NCBI GenBank assembly: GCA_035041965.1
Contig: JAPYMA010000840.1
Span: 124,001-188,000, forward strand
DNA: 64,000 nt
Source of the DNA: Anisakis pegreffii
Taxonomy: Eukaryota > Nematoda > Chromadorea > Rhabditida > Anisakidae
Reading direction: 5' to 3'
Shown: positions 21,036-34,179 of the stretch, in pieces
How positions within the stretch are numbered: the first letter of the stretch is position 1
Layout of the letters: the number at the start of each line of letters is the position of its first letter
Notes under the pieces: generated by a model
What the model was told of the DNA's origin: nothing
Database searches by the model: none
The model's input: the letters and a program-made list of their open reading frames with translations, nothing else
Made by a program: the position numbers and the translations under genes

Positions 21036-24000
21036 ATGCATCGAATATTCCTCGTCTTATTCATACTCAACTTCGATTCCGTTCCGCATGTGCTCGCCGC
21101 AAATGCACCTATAATTGGTGCAAGATGTGAACTTGGTTCTGATGATGTGCAGATTGGTGGCAAACAAACGCAATTCTTCTTGAGATGTGAACAGACCGAG
21201 AGGTTCGTTTAGATTTGGTTGGCGTTTTGCTGATCACTGACTGATCACTTCATTGATCATTTGAACAGTCTCTTATTCGAGTTATAGTATCTGTTAGCAT
21301 TATCATCAATTTGCGATTAAGCAACCATTATTATGCGATCAAAAAGCAATTTCTTTGGCGAAGTCGATCCGCTTTGCCGTTTCATTTGATTATTGCAATA
21401 AATGAAGTATTAGTTAGCATCAATAGATGAAGAGCTGTGGAAACTTTTGGAAGTCATAATTACGTTGACGATGTTCAATGGGGAATTTAGTGGATCAGCT
21501 TTAAAACGCCATGATTTTAGATCAGGACAAGGTTATGGTGAGTGGGTTGTGAAAAGCCGTATGGCGTCATCAGTACCCTCGCAACCAGCCGTTCAACCTC
21601 AACCTCAAGTCACCATAGTCTCATCACAAGCTCATGAGCCAAAACAACAATACTCTCGATATCCCGCATCTACCACATACTCTCAACCGATAATATGCGG
21701 TTTGTATTTGCAGTTACCTTCCAAGGAAGTTCAATTCACATCAAAATCCCGCATGCAGTAACATTCGTTATTATCCCTACTGTGAATAAAACGCTCTCAG
21801 TTGCCGAACAGAACTATCAAACAAATGAACAATTTTTGTTGTAAAAGATTCGTTACAATTATGTATTGTGCGAAAAATGAATATCGTAAGATGCTGAGTG
21901 ATATTTTTATGGAGTATTAGCAGTAGTTGGGTTGGACTTCGGGAATATTTCATTTAATTCCAGCTCAAGATTTGAATTCACGAGAAGGAGAGCAGTGCAC
22001 TGCGCCAATGACGTGCCTCCAGCAGAATCCTACCGATCCGTCAACGTTCCTTCAGTGCGATCCCAAGTAAGAGTTCATCCCTTCCAGCGACCGTGTGTGA
22101 TAATATTAATATTTAGCAATAATCTTGACAGGCAGCAAAAAGTTCGAGTATGAAATGGGAAGTAAGAGACGGAGATCAATGACAATGACAACATTAGCAT
22201 TCAAAATCAAACATTCTAATCTAGTGTTTCAATTCCATTATTCTTAACGTCATTTTTATGTCCTGATTACATCCTCTTCTATTGCAGTAGTCATCGTTGG
22301 ACGAAAAAGAGTTGTACAGAAGGGATGCAATTCGTGTTCGAAAAACAAACCTGCACTGCTAGTTCAAAACAAAATTTCCATCGTTACATGTCTCGTAAGT
22401 GCAAAACTGAAGAACATTTCAAAAACTGAATCGTTCATGCCATTCTCTCATCACTGCTTCTACCAAATACCATTTTCAGAATTTGGCCTCCTCGTATTCT
22501 TTGATAATCTGACCAAAAGCATGCCATTTTTCCATTATCAATTTCTGAAATCATCATTTCAGAGATTCCCTTTCCTTACCCATTATAACTTGCTCAGCTG
22601 TTCTGTAATTGGAAAAGTTTTTAGCATGTCTTTTTAACTGCCCCGTTGGCTATGCGTGCTCTAATGGTACTTGTCTAGCGCTTACTATGAGTCGTAAGTA
22701 ATCTTTTCCGTCGGGTATTTTCATGGTGGATTTATTAAATTGCTGATTTAAAGACATTATTTTGGCGTATTTTCACAGAATCAACGTTTTTTTTGCTGTT
22801 TTGGTAGCTTTTTTTGCGGGCTGATGTTCAATTTCAAAAAGAATCTGCAAACAAAAAATATCTACAGATCTCTGTATGAATGGAGCAGCACCACGCGGCA
22901 CATGCGATAGCGATGCCGCATGCCCGCCACAGTACCGTTGTAATGCACAATCGCTTTGTTGTCCCCATACTAACGGTGTGTATTCTCGTAATTTACCCAC
23001 TTCTTTAATCATTTATCAATCTTCTTTTCCCCTCAAATAACAAGTTCTCCTTCTCATCAACCTCATGTTATCCTTATACTTAAACCCAAACTAACCTCAT
23101 GATATAACTTCCATTTTCTAGTTTATTGTAGTGCTAAATATCAGTGTGATATCAGAAAATGTCCACCAAATCAATTTTGTTCTCCACTAACGCAGTGTTG
23201 TCGCCCCTTAATTAGTACGAAACAACGTTACACCACATGCGATTCATCTCTGCCGTGTGCATCGGATCTCATTTGCTCAGAAGGACGTTGCATAGCAAAA
23301 GAAGACCAATGGGAATCGACTTCAACCAGTAAGTTGTTCCATTTGAATGCAATTGTATCGTTTTGACAGTTTAGATGAGTTCATCTAGCACCGTCTTCTT
23401 TGTGAGATAATTGAGCATTGGCTTTTGACGATCACATCAGATCATAGAAAGATGAGGAATGTTGAGCAAACGAAACAATGAGCACAAAAATGATAGCTAA
23501 TCGAGGAATGGAGTGTATTTAAGGGCGGGTGAAGTGTGGTCGAATGATATTTTTCAATAGTTAACTAATCGTAAGAGTGGTTGCGATGAAATCTAGTGGA
23601 AAGCAGACACTGAGCAGCAGTTGCGAAATTGAATTGGAATAGGTATAAGCGAATCAATCCGAACAAGTTAGAGATAAAATGATGGCGCGGAAGAATGCGT
23701 GATATTGCTTGTGAGAAATTGAGCACTTCAAAAGTTGGTAATATTTAACAAGACGACATCGTATGATGGATGTATATGTGGTTACGTTGTATTAAAGGGT
23801 GAACAACTCAATGACGAATGAGGAAGTTTTCTCTTGATGTGCATTGTATTTGTGCACAAATAGATAAAAAGATGTCATTGGGTTAAGTATTTTGTGAGTA
23901 AAGAATGAAAATTAGTCATTGCGTTGGTTAGATGAGGTTTGTTTTGACAGGAGTTTGTTTATACATGGCGGTTCGGTGTACGTGTGAGTTTGTGTTGGAC

Positions 24001-26456
24001 AGACAGACCAGTTTAAAGCTAACATCAGTCAAAGCTAATTTGACCAATAACGAAATTAGTCTTACTTTTAACAAGCGATAGAACTGAATTGATCTCAAGC
24101 AAGACGATTTGAAATATCTCAGTCATTTCTATTAAGCGTGAGTTGTTGTTGAAAACTGAATGAACATGATCATATTCTAGCAGCAAAGTGTGGAAATGGT
24201 AGATTGTGTTCGAATGACAGCGAATGCGACGACGCATCGAATGAGAAATGTTTGAATGAATGTTGCGGCGTGATCAAATGTCCTTCGGGATATCCATACA
24301 GCGATGCACTCATTAATTGCGATCAACAATCTCCGGAAAGTATTTGTCCTCCGACGTATAGCTGCTTTATGGGTCGTTGTTGTCCCGATCAAGAAGACAA
24401 TTCAGATTCAGATGCACTCAATGATTTGATGAACATTTCCACGAGTGCATTCAACTATAATGTCACAGCATTTGCTGATGGTAATATGGAGTTATTTGAT
24501 AGCAGCGATCGATTGGGTGATATGATATTCAGTGATCAATGTGTGAGCAATGATAACCAGGCAGTTGAATCTTGTTCTTTATCGACTAGATGCAAGCAAG
24601 GATTCAGCTGTATTGGCGGTCGATGCTGTCTGATCTCAACCCATGCAAATGCTTCATCAAGCCACAGTGGGCAGTCACCTTCATCTCGCAACTGCACTCT
24701 TCAAAGGAACTGTCCGACTCAATCAAATAATGAACAAAATCCACTCACAAATAACAACAAAGCAGCTATTCCAAGAAACAAAACAACAAAAGAGACTCTC
24801 AAATCAGAACGAATTTCAATTAGCGAATTTTCAGAATTAGTTCCTAAACTGAAGATGTTCAGTAGTTCAATTGTTGAAGATACATTCGGTAGTGTGAATA
24901 ACTCATTATCAGAGCGATTTTCTGACGAGCAACGTTCTTTGATTTCAAAAAATTTCACCACCAGCCAAAGTCATTCCTCCCAGTTCATAAGGCAGCCACT
25001 ACTCCATCAACCCGGTAAATATACTCGACTGAATATACATCGAATCGATAGCAACACTTCAACGACTATCAATAACAGCGCAAACAAATCGAAATCGCCA
25101 GCAAATGTCACTTCGTTACGTTTAAAAAGCCGTGACACCGAAAGCGTTTGTGCAGATGGTATGGAAAGCTTATCGACATCGTATTTTTGCAACACTCATC
25201 GAAAGTGTCCCGTCGGATATTTATGTCAACGAAATGTTTGTTGCAAGCCTTTGGAATACCTACAACAACAACAAGAGAACAACAACGAAGAATGTGATGA
25301 GAATTGCCTTTCAATTGATCAACTAACAGCCGATAGAGTGCAATCAAAAAGCAACGTTTCATCGAAGACTACTTCTCAGGTATTCTGTTATTTCACTTCC
25401 TTTAATGCACCAGAAATTATGCAGTCAGATGTTGATTTAAAAATTTTTCATCAGAGCGATTTTTTAGACGCATTTTTGTAGCTGAGATACCAAACGGTTT
25501 AACAGATGACAGAGGAGTCTAGAGGAAAGGAGCGATATATTAACATAGAGTATTTGAAAGAGTCAGTCAGTGGAGAGGAGTAAACTTTCGAAAGCTGGTG
25601 ACACTGCTGATAAATCTTGAGAGATGGGTATGAAAAGATTATAGGATTTTGAGGTAAACGTAGACGAGAACTCAGTGAATAATGACCAAATAATACGACA
25701 TTGTTGTATTGTTTACATACTTGTTTATTGAGTTTGTTTATATTCGATCGGATATTTTCAATGAATCTATGCATAGTTTATTTTGTATCTCACAAAAATC
25801 ACGATTCACCCTACATAATAACGTATAACCAACACCATACAATTGTTCAAATTCACGATAGTAAATTCTTTCAACTATTGAACTTTCATAATACAGTTGC
25901 ATTGCGGAATCATTAGAGTTTGTGGGTCATCAAATTAAAATCAATGAAATCTTATGCATCCTTCTTTAACTCTTTCATCATTCTGGATGACTTCAGTATG
26001 TTCGGAAAAAATTATTTGAGATCTCGGATTTAGCTTGTCAATGCACAAAATAACATTTTACATTGATGGCCTAGACATTCAATGAACTCATTTTTATCAA
26101 ATTCAACGAAAAAAAATTTTTTTTTTCAGAAACGAACAATGCAATGCGCTGAAGAATTGGAATGCAAGCAATCGAAGTTCTGTCCCATGGACTATACATG
26201 TCTTGAAGATGGACAATGCTGCAATATTGGTATAAAATGTGAAGACGGCACAATTCCGTCACATCAGTGTATCAGTAACGATTTATGTCCAAGTTCCTCG
26301 CAAATTTGCGTACGAATCGATGAACAAACGGCCATTTGTTGTGCAGACCATCGTGTCGCATCACCTCATCAGCATATCGATGACAACAACACAACCATTA
26401 TTGACGACCGAGAGTCTGATCAAACAACCGAACAGAATGCGCGAATAATCATATAA
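21036..26456 (+). CDS. Secreted chitin-binding, lustrin-type Cys-rich protein (short form, 821 aa)
   Basis: Nine exons: 21036-21202, 21521-21699, 21964-22066, 22288-22394, 22625-22693, 22868-22975, 23122-23328, 24181-25379, 26130-26456. All phases agree; the sum is 2466 nt. The start at 21036 gives a signal peptide (MHRIFLVLFILNFDS); an in-frame ATG at 20973 would add 21 polar residues. Residues about 120-180 resemble a peritrophin-type chitin-binding module (CTAPMTC, FLQCDPNSHRWTKKSC, QFVFEKQTC). From residue 185 on come repeated modules of the form C-P-x-G-[YF]-x-C then CC, as in nematode lustrin/EB-type proteins. Exon 8 carries a Ser/Asn/Thr-rich spacer without cysteines (about residues 470-620), then more modules. 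It ends ARIII. Likely role: extracellular matrix, cuticle or eggshell. The gene sits upstream of a flp-25-like gene; in C. elegans, as I recall, K04H4.2 lies beside flp-25, so this may be its orthologue. Confidence 0.8.
26230..26235 (+). promoter_or_regulatory. Candidate alternative 5' splice site inside exon 9
   Basis: GTATAA directly follows the CCNI codons of a finished Cys module, in phase 1. Using it would bypass the stop at 26454-26456. The next good acceptor is at 27969, before an exon that also needs phase 1. The joined reading is GQCCNIGQFAAGVPGG, and the frame then runs on through the exons to 34179. It is thus the likely switch between short and long forms of the gene. Confidence 0.5.
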
Positions 26457-27969
26457 AAAAACAAATACGATAAATTAAACTCCACCAATTCATTATGGAT
26501 TTGTTGACCAAAAAATTTAGAAACATTAATTGTACATCAAAAACTTATTTGACCTGATCAAATTCAACAACAACGCCACTGTGATCTCGAAAAATTCAAA
26601 AACGATTATCGTGAAAACTATCCATGTCAGCACATTCATTCAGCAGCGATAATCTCACCATCGGTAATTATTTGAACTAAACTTTCTGAATCTTCATGAA
26701 TGCTTACATCTTTGAGTCACAGAAGCTGAACTAATTATTTCTAATTCTTTCTGTTATTCTTGTCATAAGATGCAAATTTCATCACAGATTTTTTGATTGT
26801 GAAGAAACTTAATATTTCCGCTTCAGGCTATTCATTTTTCGATTTTTCAGGAACGATCCCGGTGATATGCTCCGAGAGTGCGATTTGTAATGATTTTACT
26901 GTTGTTTTGAGTATCGCTTTGTGGGTTTTTTGTACAGAATGCTTAGAGAATTTATCCGTATATGTAAACTTATTAACACTTTAACCTCGCTAACTTCTCC
27001 CATGAATCACTATCAATATTATCGTTATTGATCATATTTTGTTTCATTAATACAATCTGCATGAATGATCCCTTCTGTGTGTCATAACATTTGATGTGTG
27101 AATACTATTCAAAATCTCCTCATTAACACAATCAAAAAAGTTCATCATTGTCGACTTCTTTTCTATTGCTAATCGATTGAATACATTCGAAGGATTCTTT
27201 CGAGTTGGTGAATAATTGCCACGAAAATAGCTCATCGCATGTAAAAATACTGTCAGAAGAGAGAAAAGGGTTAGTTTTGAGGAAAGGACACGAGAATCGT
27301 ACAACTGAGAAAGTATTTGAAAGTCTATACTCCATCACACTTTTGTGTTCCAAAACTTGCACGATACCTTTCACAAAACATTGCTATTCATCGATACCAT
27401 CACAATCTATTTGAAAATTCATCACGCTGAAATGTGAATCCAGCTGGTCGTTGTTCGTTCAAAAAAGAATGAACATTCAACATTGCCTTGAGAGCAGAAG
27501 AATAGTTATGGGTTTGACGGAAAATGTTATAAAGCATTTATAACATTGCATTTATTTGACATAAAACATTTATTTGGTTCACTAATACTTTACTCAATAG
27601 AAATTCGATTCAACAACGAAAAGTAATCTTTCTATACTAACATGACATTTGATGTACTTCGACTATTTTGTAATTATAATTTCAATTATAGCAAACAATT
27701 ATGTAAAAAATTGATATCGATTTACCCGATATAGATTCAACGGTAATGTGATAATCAATTGTTTAGTCAAATTCATCAGCCGAAAAGAAGTCAAAATAAG
27801 TCAAATTTTAAAAAAGTGCGAAATTTCTTCACCGAGAAGAGTTATATGAATCCCATAATTTTTAAGTTATTAATGTCTTTTACAGAATCTGATATAAAAA
27901 CGATAAGTTTTAAAATGTCAAATCTCGTGAGCAATGTCCCATGAGAAACAATGCTCATGCTCATTTCAG
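26457..27969. other. Intron of the long isoform, or intergenic
   Basis: No signal-peptide exon for a separate downstream gene could be found here. This favours treating the stretch as an intron of one long gene. It is AT-rich, with short spurious open segments only. Confidence 0.45.
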
Positions 27970-30900
27970 GTCAGTTTGCCGCTGGAGTTCCAGGTGGTGC
28001 TGGTGGTTTGGTGTGTATGTACATGCAGTGCTCGAATATGAATCCATGTCCACAAGGCAGCACTTGCAATAACGGCTACTGCTGCTCACCAGCTGGCTCT
28101 AATTCCGCTTTACCTCAAAGTATGTGCTGAAATATTTGTATGCTTCATTTCGTGTTTCAGAAATTCTTCCTACGTTCAATATTAGAAGAGGTTTCGTTCT
28201 ATATTCATTCGCCAAGTGAAAATCAACCATTTCTTCGTAATCTGAATAATATTTAAAAGAAGCGATAGAAAACTATCAGCAGTTTTACTTTTTCTAAACA
28301 AAAATAATTCATTGAGGAATAACTCATATGTTCGGGATATGAATCAATCGCTTTTTGACCCCGCCTTCATTGAGCACTTCAAAATTATTATTTTTCAGTG
28401 TCACCACCAAATTTTGCTGCCTCAAATCTAGCTGCCTTTCCGCCCAATCCAATGATTGGTAAGTGGTATTTGATAGAATTTGTTTGGTTGCGATGTAATT
28501 TTAAAAGAATCATGTTAACATCATATTAGTAATATTTTAAAAAGAAGTGAAGATTAAAAAGATCAATAATTAGATATCGGCAGCTTCATCTTTAATAAAG
28601 CAAATAAGAGTTTCTATATGCTTCATCACAACACATTTCCGGAGAATAAAATTCGACAACAACTTTTGCTGAGAGCAGTATTTGATTGCACACTCGTTGA
28701 TTGAGATCAAATTTCGATCGCCATCCAAAATTAATGCTAATCATTTTCGACTTCAGTCGATTCAGTTTATTACGCATCACGGAACAAACAAGTTCCATTC
28801 TATGTTACAAAGAAATTTTGTCGCGGAGTAAATGAAAGCAAATTCCGTGCCCCTTTCCCCCAAAAATTTGTCCATACTTCTCATTATCAGCCACACATCA
28901 TTGCATCAGAAACAAAACAGCAAAACTGAGAAATTACTCGAATGAATTCGTTGTATACTTTGATTTCACTTCATCTGCTTTGTCTACTCTGAAGACAACC
29001 TCCTCATTTCATTGTACATAACATTAACATTATTGCGAATTTTTCAGTTTATTCCCAACGCTATCATCAATTTCGATTCTAAATTTACTGCTTATCTCAT
29101 TTTCACAATCCTAACACATCAATGAATCTTCATTGATATTCAAAATATCGTGAAATTCGCTTTAAATGCTAGCACTCAATATGTGATATTGTCAGCACTT
29201 CTTCTTCAATTCAGTTTTTATGCTTTACTAACTTCATTTTAAACTGAATAAAAGCAGCATTTTAAGGTGTCTTTGTGGCTCTTTTTAGTTCCATAATAAC
29301 ATGATTACTAACCGATTTTTAGCGCATACATTGATGCTCTCTAAATCAAGATTCGATCAGAAATGTACCAGAAATATCATTTCGATTGATGTTCTTCTAA
29401 GTGGACATATCATTTTTAACTAACCCATCGATCAGTAACAAGCAAAGCAAACGATCATAACAAAATGCCTCTCGCTATTGTCGTATGATTTCATGTTTAG
29501 CTGCTCTGCAAGGTCAACTACCGTCGTCATCCTCCCTGCAACAGCAGCAGTCACCATTCTGTTTTCCCGGATGTCCTCGTGGATATTCTGGTTGTTGCGG
29601 TACTCAGTATCCATCTTGTTGTCAACGGCAAACATGTCCTGGTGGAGTGCCGTCAACCGGCCGTCCTTGTTTCAATTCTTGTCCGTCTGGACAAAACTGT
29701 ATCGGTGGTATGTGCTGCCCAATGGTGCAAGGGTCCAATGGTCTTAATGGCCTTAATCAAGGACCATTCAATAGAGCATTCAGTCGGTTATTCATCTTTT
29801 CGTGATGTCTTTTGACACTTCGCTCATTGCATTTATCACGACAAACCGCATCACCTCGTGATCAAATCGCACGCTCAAATGTTCCACAGAATATTGGTCT
29901 GCTGCGTCAAACAGTCGCATACACAATTCCGAGGATTCCATCTCCAATTTGACCATCCACACCACGCTCCACTCACTCATCTGAACATCGACGAATTTGT
30001 CAACTTTTTCCTTTACACAATATCACTTCACTTGTTTTATCGTGATCCTGCTTCATTTAGCATGCATGCTTATTTAACAGTTGTTTCATACTAACACTAT
30101 GCATCTATATCGATAACTCGATTCAATCAAGTAACAGTAACATTTTTCATTATAACTGTAACTGGTAATGTATAATTTCTGTACTCTCGCGAATATGATT
30201 ATATATCGCAATGATCCCGTAATATATGCGTACTAAATCACTTACCCGTCACAACCGCACCATCGTAAGCAAACATCTACAAATTCAGCATGTCCGGGCG
30301 GTGTGCAGCCATTTGGACGATGCATAAATGGTTACTGCGGGTCCGGTTACGAGTGCATGCCTCGGTTGAGCATTTGCTGTCCCCAAGTACCACAAGCCCC
30401 AACAATACCAACACCAATTATCCCGAGTAGGTTTCCTTTCCCGCACTCTTACCTTTTTCCTGCACTGCACTTTTCTCTTGAACAATATGCTGTGATTGTT
30501 GTTATGCTACAAACAACACATACACATCTATCTTCCTCATAGACAATTTTACGGCAATATGTTTATCACTGGAACACTTCGTTGAGATTGAATGCACAAA
30601 CTGAATGCTGAAGTAATAGTTTGCGAATGAGTTCATCCATTTCACAGTTCTTTTCACTGTATCGATAACCGTTCTATGGATGCTTTCTGAACAGTCGATC
30701 AACATTTAAGATACGTGCCCAGTGGGTGGCGCTCCCGTTGGAAATTGCGTAAATGGTATGTGTCCTCCTGGATTCGTATGTAATCCAGTGTCCAACCAGT
30801 GTTGTCCAACGTCAGGATCAACCGGAAGCGCTGGAGCAATCAGCACTGCTCCGAACCCATTCGGTATAATTTTTGCCACATTCAGAGAAAAGATCGAATA

Positions 30901-33900
30901 AAACGTTTTGTTGAATCAAAATCACCTTAAGAAACAATCCAAACAGCAATCAATGTATTGATTCATACTCATCACGTTCAACGGATAAGAAGCATAAGAG
31001 TGAATAGTTGCAAAAGAAATAAACAACTGAACATTGTAAGAAGCGTGCGTCAATTACTTACGAATGAAACTAAAATTTAAGTGTGCCCTGATGGAACGCA
31101 AGCAGCTGGTGCTTGTATCAATGGACAGTGTGGTGGAGGATTCTCATGTGCTGGAGGTGAGTGAGGCAAATTTTACGAATGAGATCAATGAGCCATTCTG
31201 ATATAACTGTCGAAAGATTGAAGAAATTCATCGTTGAAAGTTTGTGGAATAACTTTGAACCCATTTACCATTTACATCTGTATCTCATCTGTATCTATAT
31301 GTTTCTGTTCCAATCAAAATGTTCTACGGCATGGATTGGAACAGAGCAGTCCCAGAAGAAAGGACGCGAAGAATAGAACCGAACTGACGAACGGAACAGA
31401 ACAGAATAGAACAGTTTGCAAAAATTGTGGAACAGAAACACCACCATTCTGATCATATATCACCTAATGTTTATAATCCATGAACATGAAATTATTATGT
31501 TTTAACAACCGCAAGGTCGCTCACACTTAATCAGTTTGAGTATGATCACAATCGGGTATCCATATGGGTGATGATCGATTCAGATCAGTGAACTAACTCA
31601 ATTGTCAGGTATATGCTGCAATGTGACGTCTCACAATCCACGCTGTTTGGACGGATCACAAGCCGTTGGTGCATGTATCCGCGGTCAATGTGGTGGTGGT
31701 TTTGTTTGTACCACTGGTAACGTATGTTGTCCATCGAATAGCGGTACACAAGAGGGTACGTACTTGTTAGTTTCTATACGACTCATCGTCACTGCTCAAT
31801 TTCACAACATTATTTTTTACGTTCGAATCATCCGAACGTTTCCATCAGATCATGTTTCGGTATGAAGTCGAAAAAAAAACGCAAAGCAGCATTGCGAAGA
31901 TAGTGTTTCAATAAAACACTGCACTGCCTGTAATTAGTGATAATTGTAATCATAATTGCAGTCAGTAGTTCGGCTTGTCCAAACGGTGGTCATTCGGTCG
32001 GTGCGTGTGTCAACAATATGTGTCCAGTGGGTTTTTCTTGCCTCAATAATCACTGCTGCCCAAGCGATGGTACCACAACAGGAGTGTGTCATAATCGAAC
32101 ACTAGCGATTGGATCTTGTGGAACTGGACATACCTGTCCTGATGGTGGATTTTCGTGTGACGTCTCGTTGAACCTTTGTTGTCCGAGAATCACACCACTT
32201 GGACAATGTGTTGGTGAGCGCGTTTATTTCCACTGCTGTCTCTCCGCTCGTCAATGGACCGACCCCTTCCGACTAAACTCCCTTCCGCCTTCAAAAAATT
32301 GAATGAAACATTATCGGTTGTAAAGGGTCGATGTCGTTGATGATTGCGAAGGATAGCAACAACATAATGACGATAAGTCTGTAGCATAAACAACTACACG
32401 ATAATCATATTGTGATTAATAAGAGATTGGATTTAGGTAATCTCTGTCCAACTGGACACGTCTGCTATCCAAACAGTACGGCACCGAACGCAATGTGCTA
32501 TCAAAGTTGCGGTGGTACTGGCACACCAGTAGGTGGTTCAATGAATGGTCTATGTCCGGCTGGTTCCATACTCACATTTGGCGAATGCTGCAGGAGAAAT
32601 TCATATCGAGAAGCTTTCTTCGGTACACCTCTTTATGACTATACGCCAAGTAAGTAATATTTTCCAGAAGTTGGAAGCGATCATTCCATTTGTTGAACGA
32701 TTGTAGTCTTAGTTTACCTGGATTGGCCAGGCTATCAAACGTTTGTAGTCTTAGTACAGTAATTTAAGTACAGTAATTTAAGCATGAATTACGCATGGAT
32801 ATCGTTCACTGATAACATTGCGATTCTTAGTTCCTGATCTTGATCAAATTTTTTGACCTGAACAGTGTGACGAAACAGAAAAGGTTCAAAAACACTCAAA
32901 CGATGACTGCTTTGTCTGAATTTAATAACGTTTCATATCGTATCAGATCTGAGAATTGAACTTTGCGTTGATCTATTTCTAGTTAAAGAATTTTCAGATA
33001 TTATCAAGATAATTCAGAATACTGCTTCGATATGATCACCAGTAAACAATTTTTTGGTCCAATTAATAAATTCTCTTGAAACGTAATTAATAACTGTCAC
33101 ATGACTTGACATCGCTTTGTGCACAGCGCATTTGGCTGAATCAAATCGAGTGTTTGACTTATGGAAATATTGTGCTGTGTTAAGGTGTGATGAAGGCAAA
33201 TGTGCTCGGTACTTGTATGAACGGATCACCGATCATCAGCGGTTGCATTAAGGGAGTGTGTGGCGCCGGTTTGGACTGCATCAATGACGTTTGCTGTGCA
33301 TCAAACAGGAACAGTCAAAACGCTATTGCATTTTCACCACAATGTAAAATTTGACGATATTCTGCAATTGATCACTTCAGTGTTCCCGTTTTCATCCTCT
33401 TCTTGTCGAATTCAAATTTAACCTTAAGCGCTTCATTTTCGAGAGAGATTAACTCCTCTGGAAGAGTTCTGTATTCACATAGAGTACTGTCGATGCGCAG
33501 TTTTCGAAAATCTTATAAAATCGTTAAAGAATCCTATAAACCGCCATCATCTCATTAATACTCTAGAGCAAGCGAAAAATTTTGTTTCTTCAGCAACGCG
33601 ACCAATTGGTGTCAAATGTGAAATGCCTCAACAATGTGTTGGTTTCAATGAAGGTTTATCAACTTGCGATATGGGCAGATGTAAGTGCCAGCCATACGCA
33701 TACACACAGGGCATGGCTTGTGTTCGGAGGAAGTCATTCAGTCAGTCTTTTTTTGTACTTTTTTTTCGATTGGATCGCAAATTTTTGAAACAAATAAGTT
33801 TTTCGATTAAATGCCACCAGGTAGTCGAAATTTTTTCTAGATTTTCAATGGTCAACTTAATACCACCAAAATTCACTGCTCAAAGTGAACGTTTATGCCT

Positions 33901-34179
33901 TAAGATCCAGCAGTGTCTCGATTCGGATATTTTCGAAATAATTTCGGAAACATTCTCACCAATCAGAGTCAGAAAATTTCTTGCTTGATATGCTATTTTC
34001 ATATAAGTTCCCACTCAAAGCAAATTGACCTCTAAAAGCATCTTAAGGCAATCGCAAACAAAATCATTTGAAGAGTTTTTCAAGGTATGAAATTCAAAGA
34101 CGCATTGCCGATTGATGACAGTATCAGCGCACCAAATTCTGTGATCAAATCACCCGAAAGAGAAGTTCCAAAAGCGTAA
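27970..34179 (+). CDS. 3' exons of the Cys-rich gene: lustrin-type modules (long form)
   Basis: Exons: 27970-28119, 28399-28458, 29501-29740 (or -29786), 30289-30426, 30711-30863, 31082-31156, 31609-31755, 31962-32213, 32437-32649, 33185-33343, 33594-33732 and, less surely, 34074-34179. Nearly all junctions are phase 1. The 29501 exon ends in phase 1 only with the weaker donor after 29740; the more typical donor after 29786 breaks the frame. The protein is a string of modules such as VGACVNNMCPVGFSC then CCP, each with C-x-N/R-G-x-C and a closing CC. There is a Gln-rich stretch (SSSLQQQQS) in the 29501 exon and an EB-like module in 33594-33732 (CKCQPYAYTQGMAC). No signal peptide is found 5' of 27970, so this is best read as the continuation of the 21036 gene. 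The long protein would be about 1356 aa. It is presumably secreted and disulphide-bonded. Confidence 0.7.
32701..32755. repeat. 29-bp dispersed repeat flanked by 13-bp direct repeats
   Basis: TTGTAGTCTTAGT occurs at 32701-32713 and again at 32743-32755. Between and just over them lies a 29-bp word at 32716-32744 (starts ACCTGGATTGG, ends ATCAAACGTTT). Its exact reverse complement is present at 58476-58504. It lies in the intron after the 32437 exon. A 14-bp tandem duplication, TACAGTAATTTAAG, follows at about 32756-32783. Looks like the remnant or footprint of a small mobile element. Confidence 0.6.

Noticed and set aside
27970..34179. Independent second Cys-rich gene
   Set aside because: No signal-peptide exon or start codon precedes the first exon, while a phase-1 donor in the upstream gene fits it exactly. 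Treated as the 3' part of one gene, though not proven.
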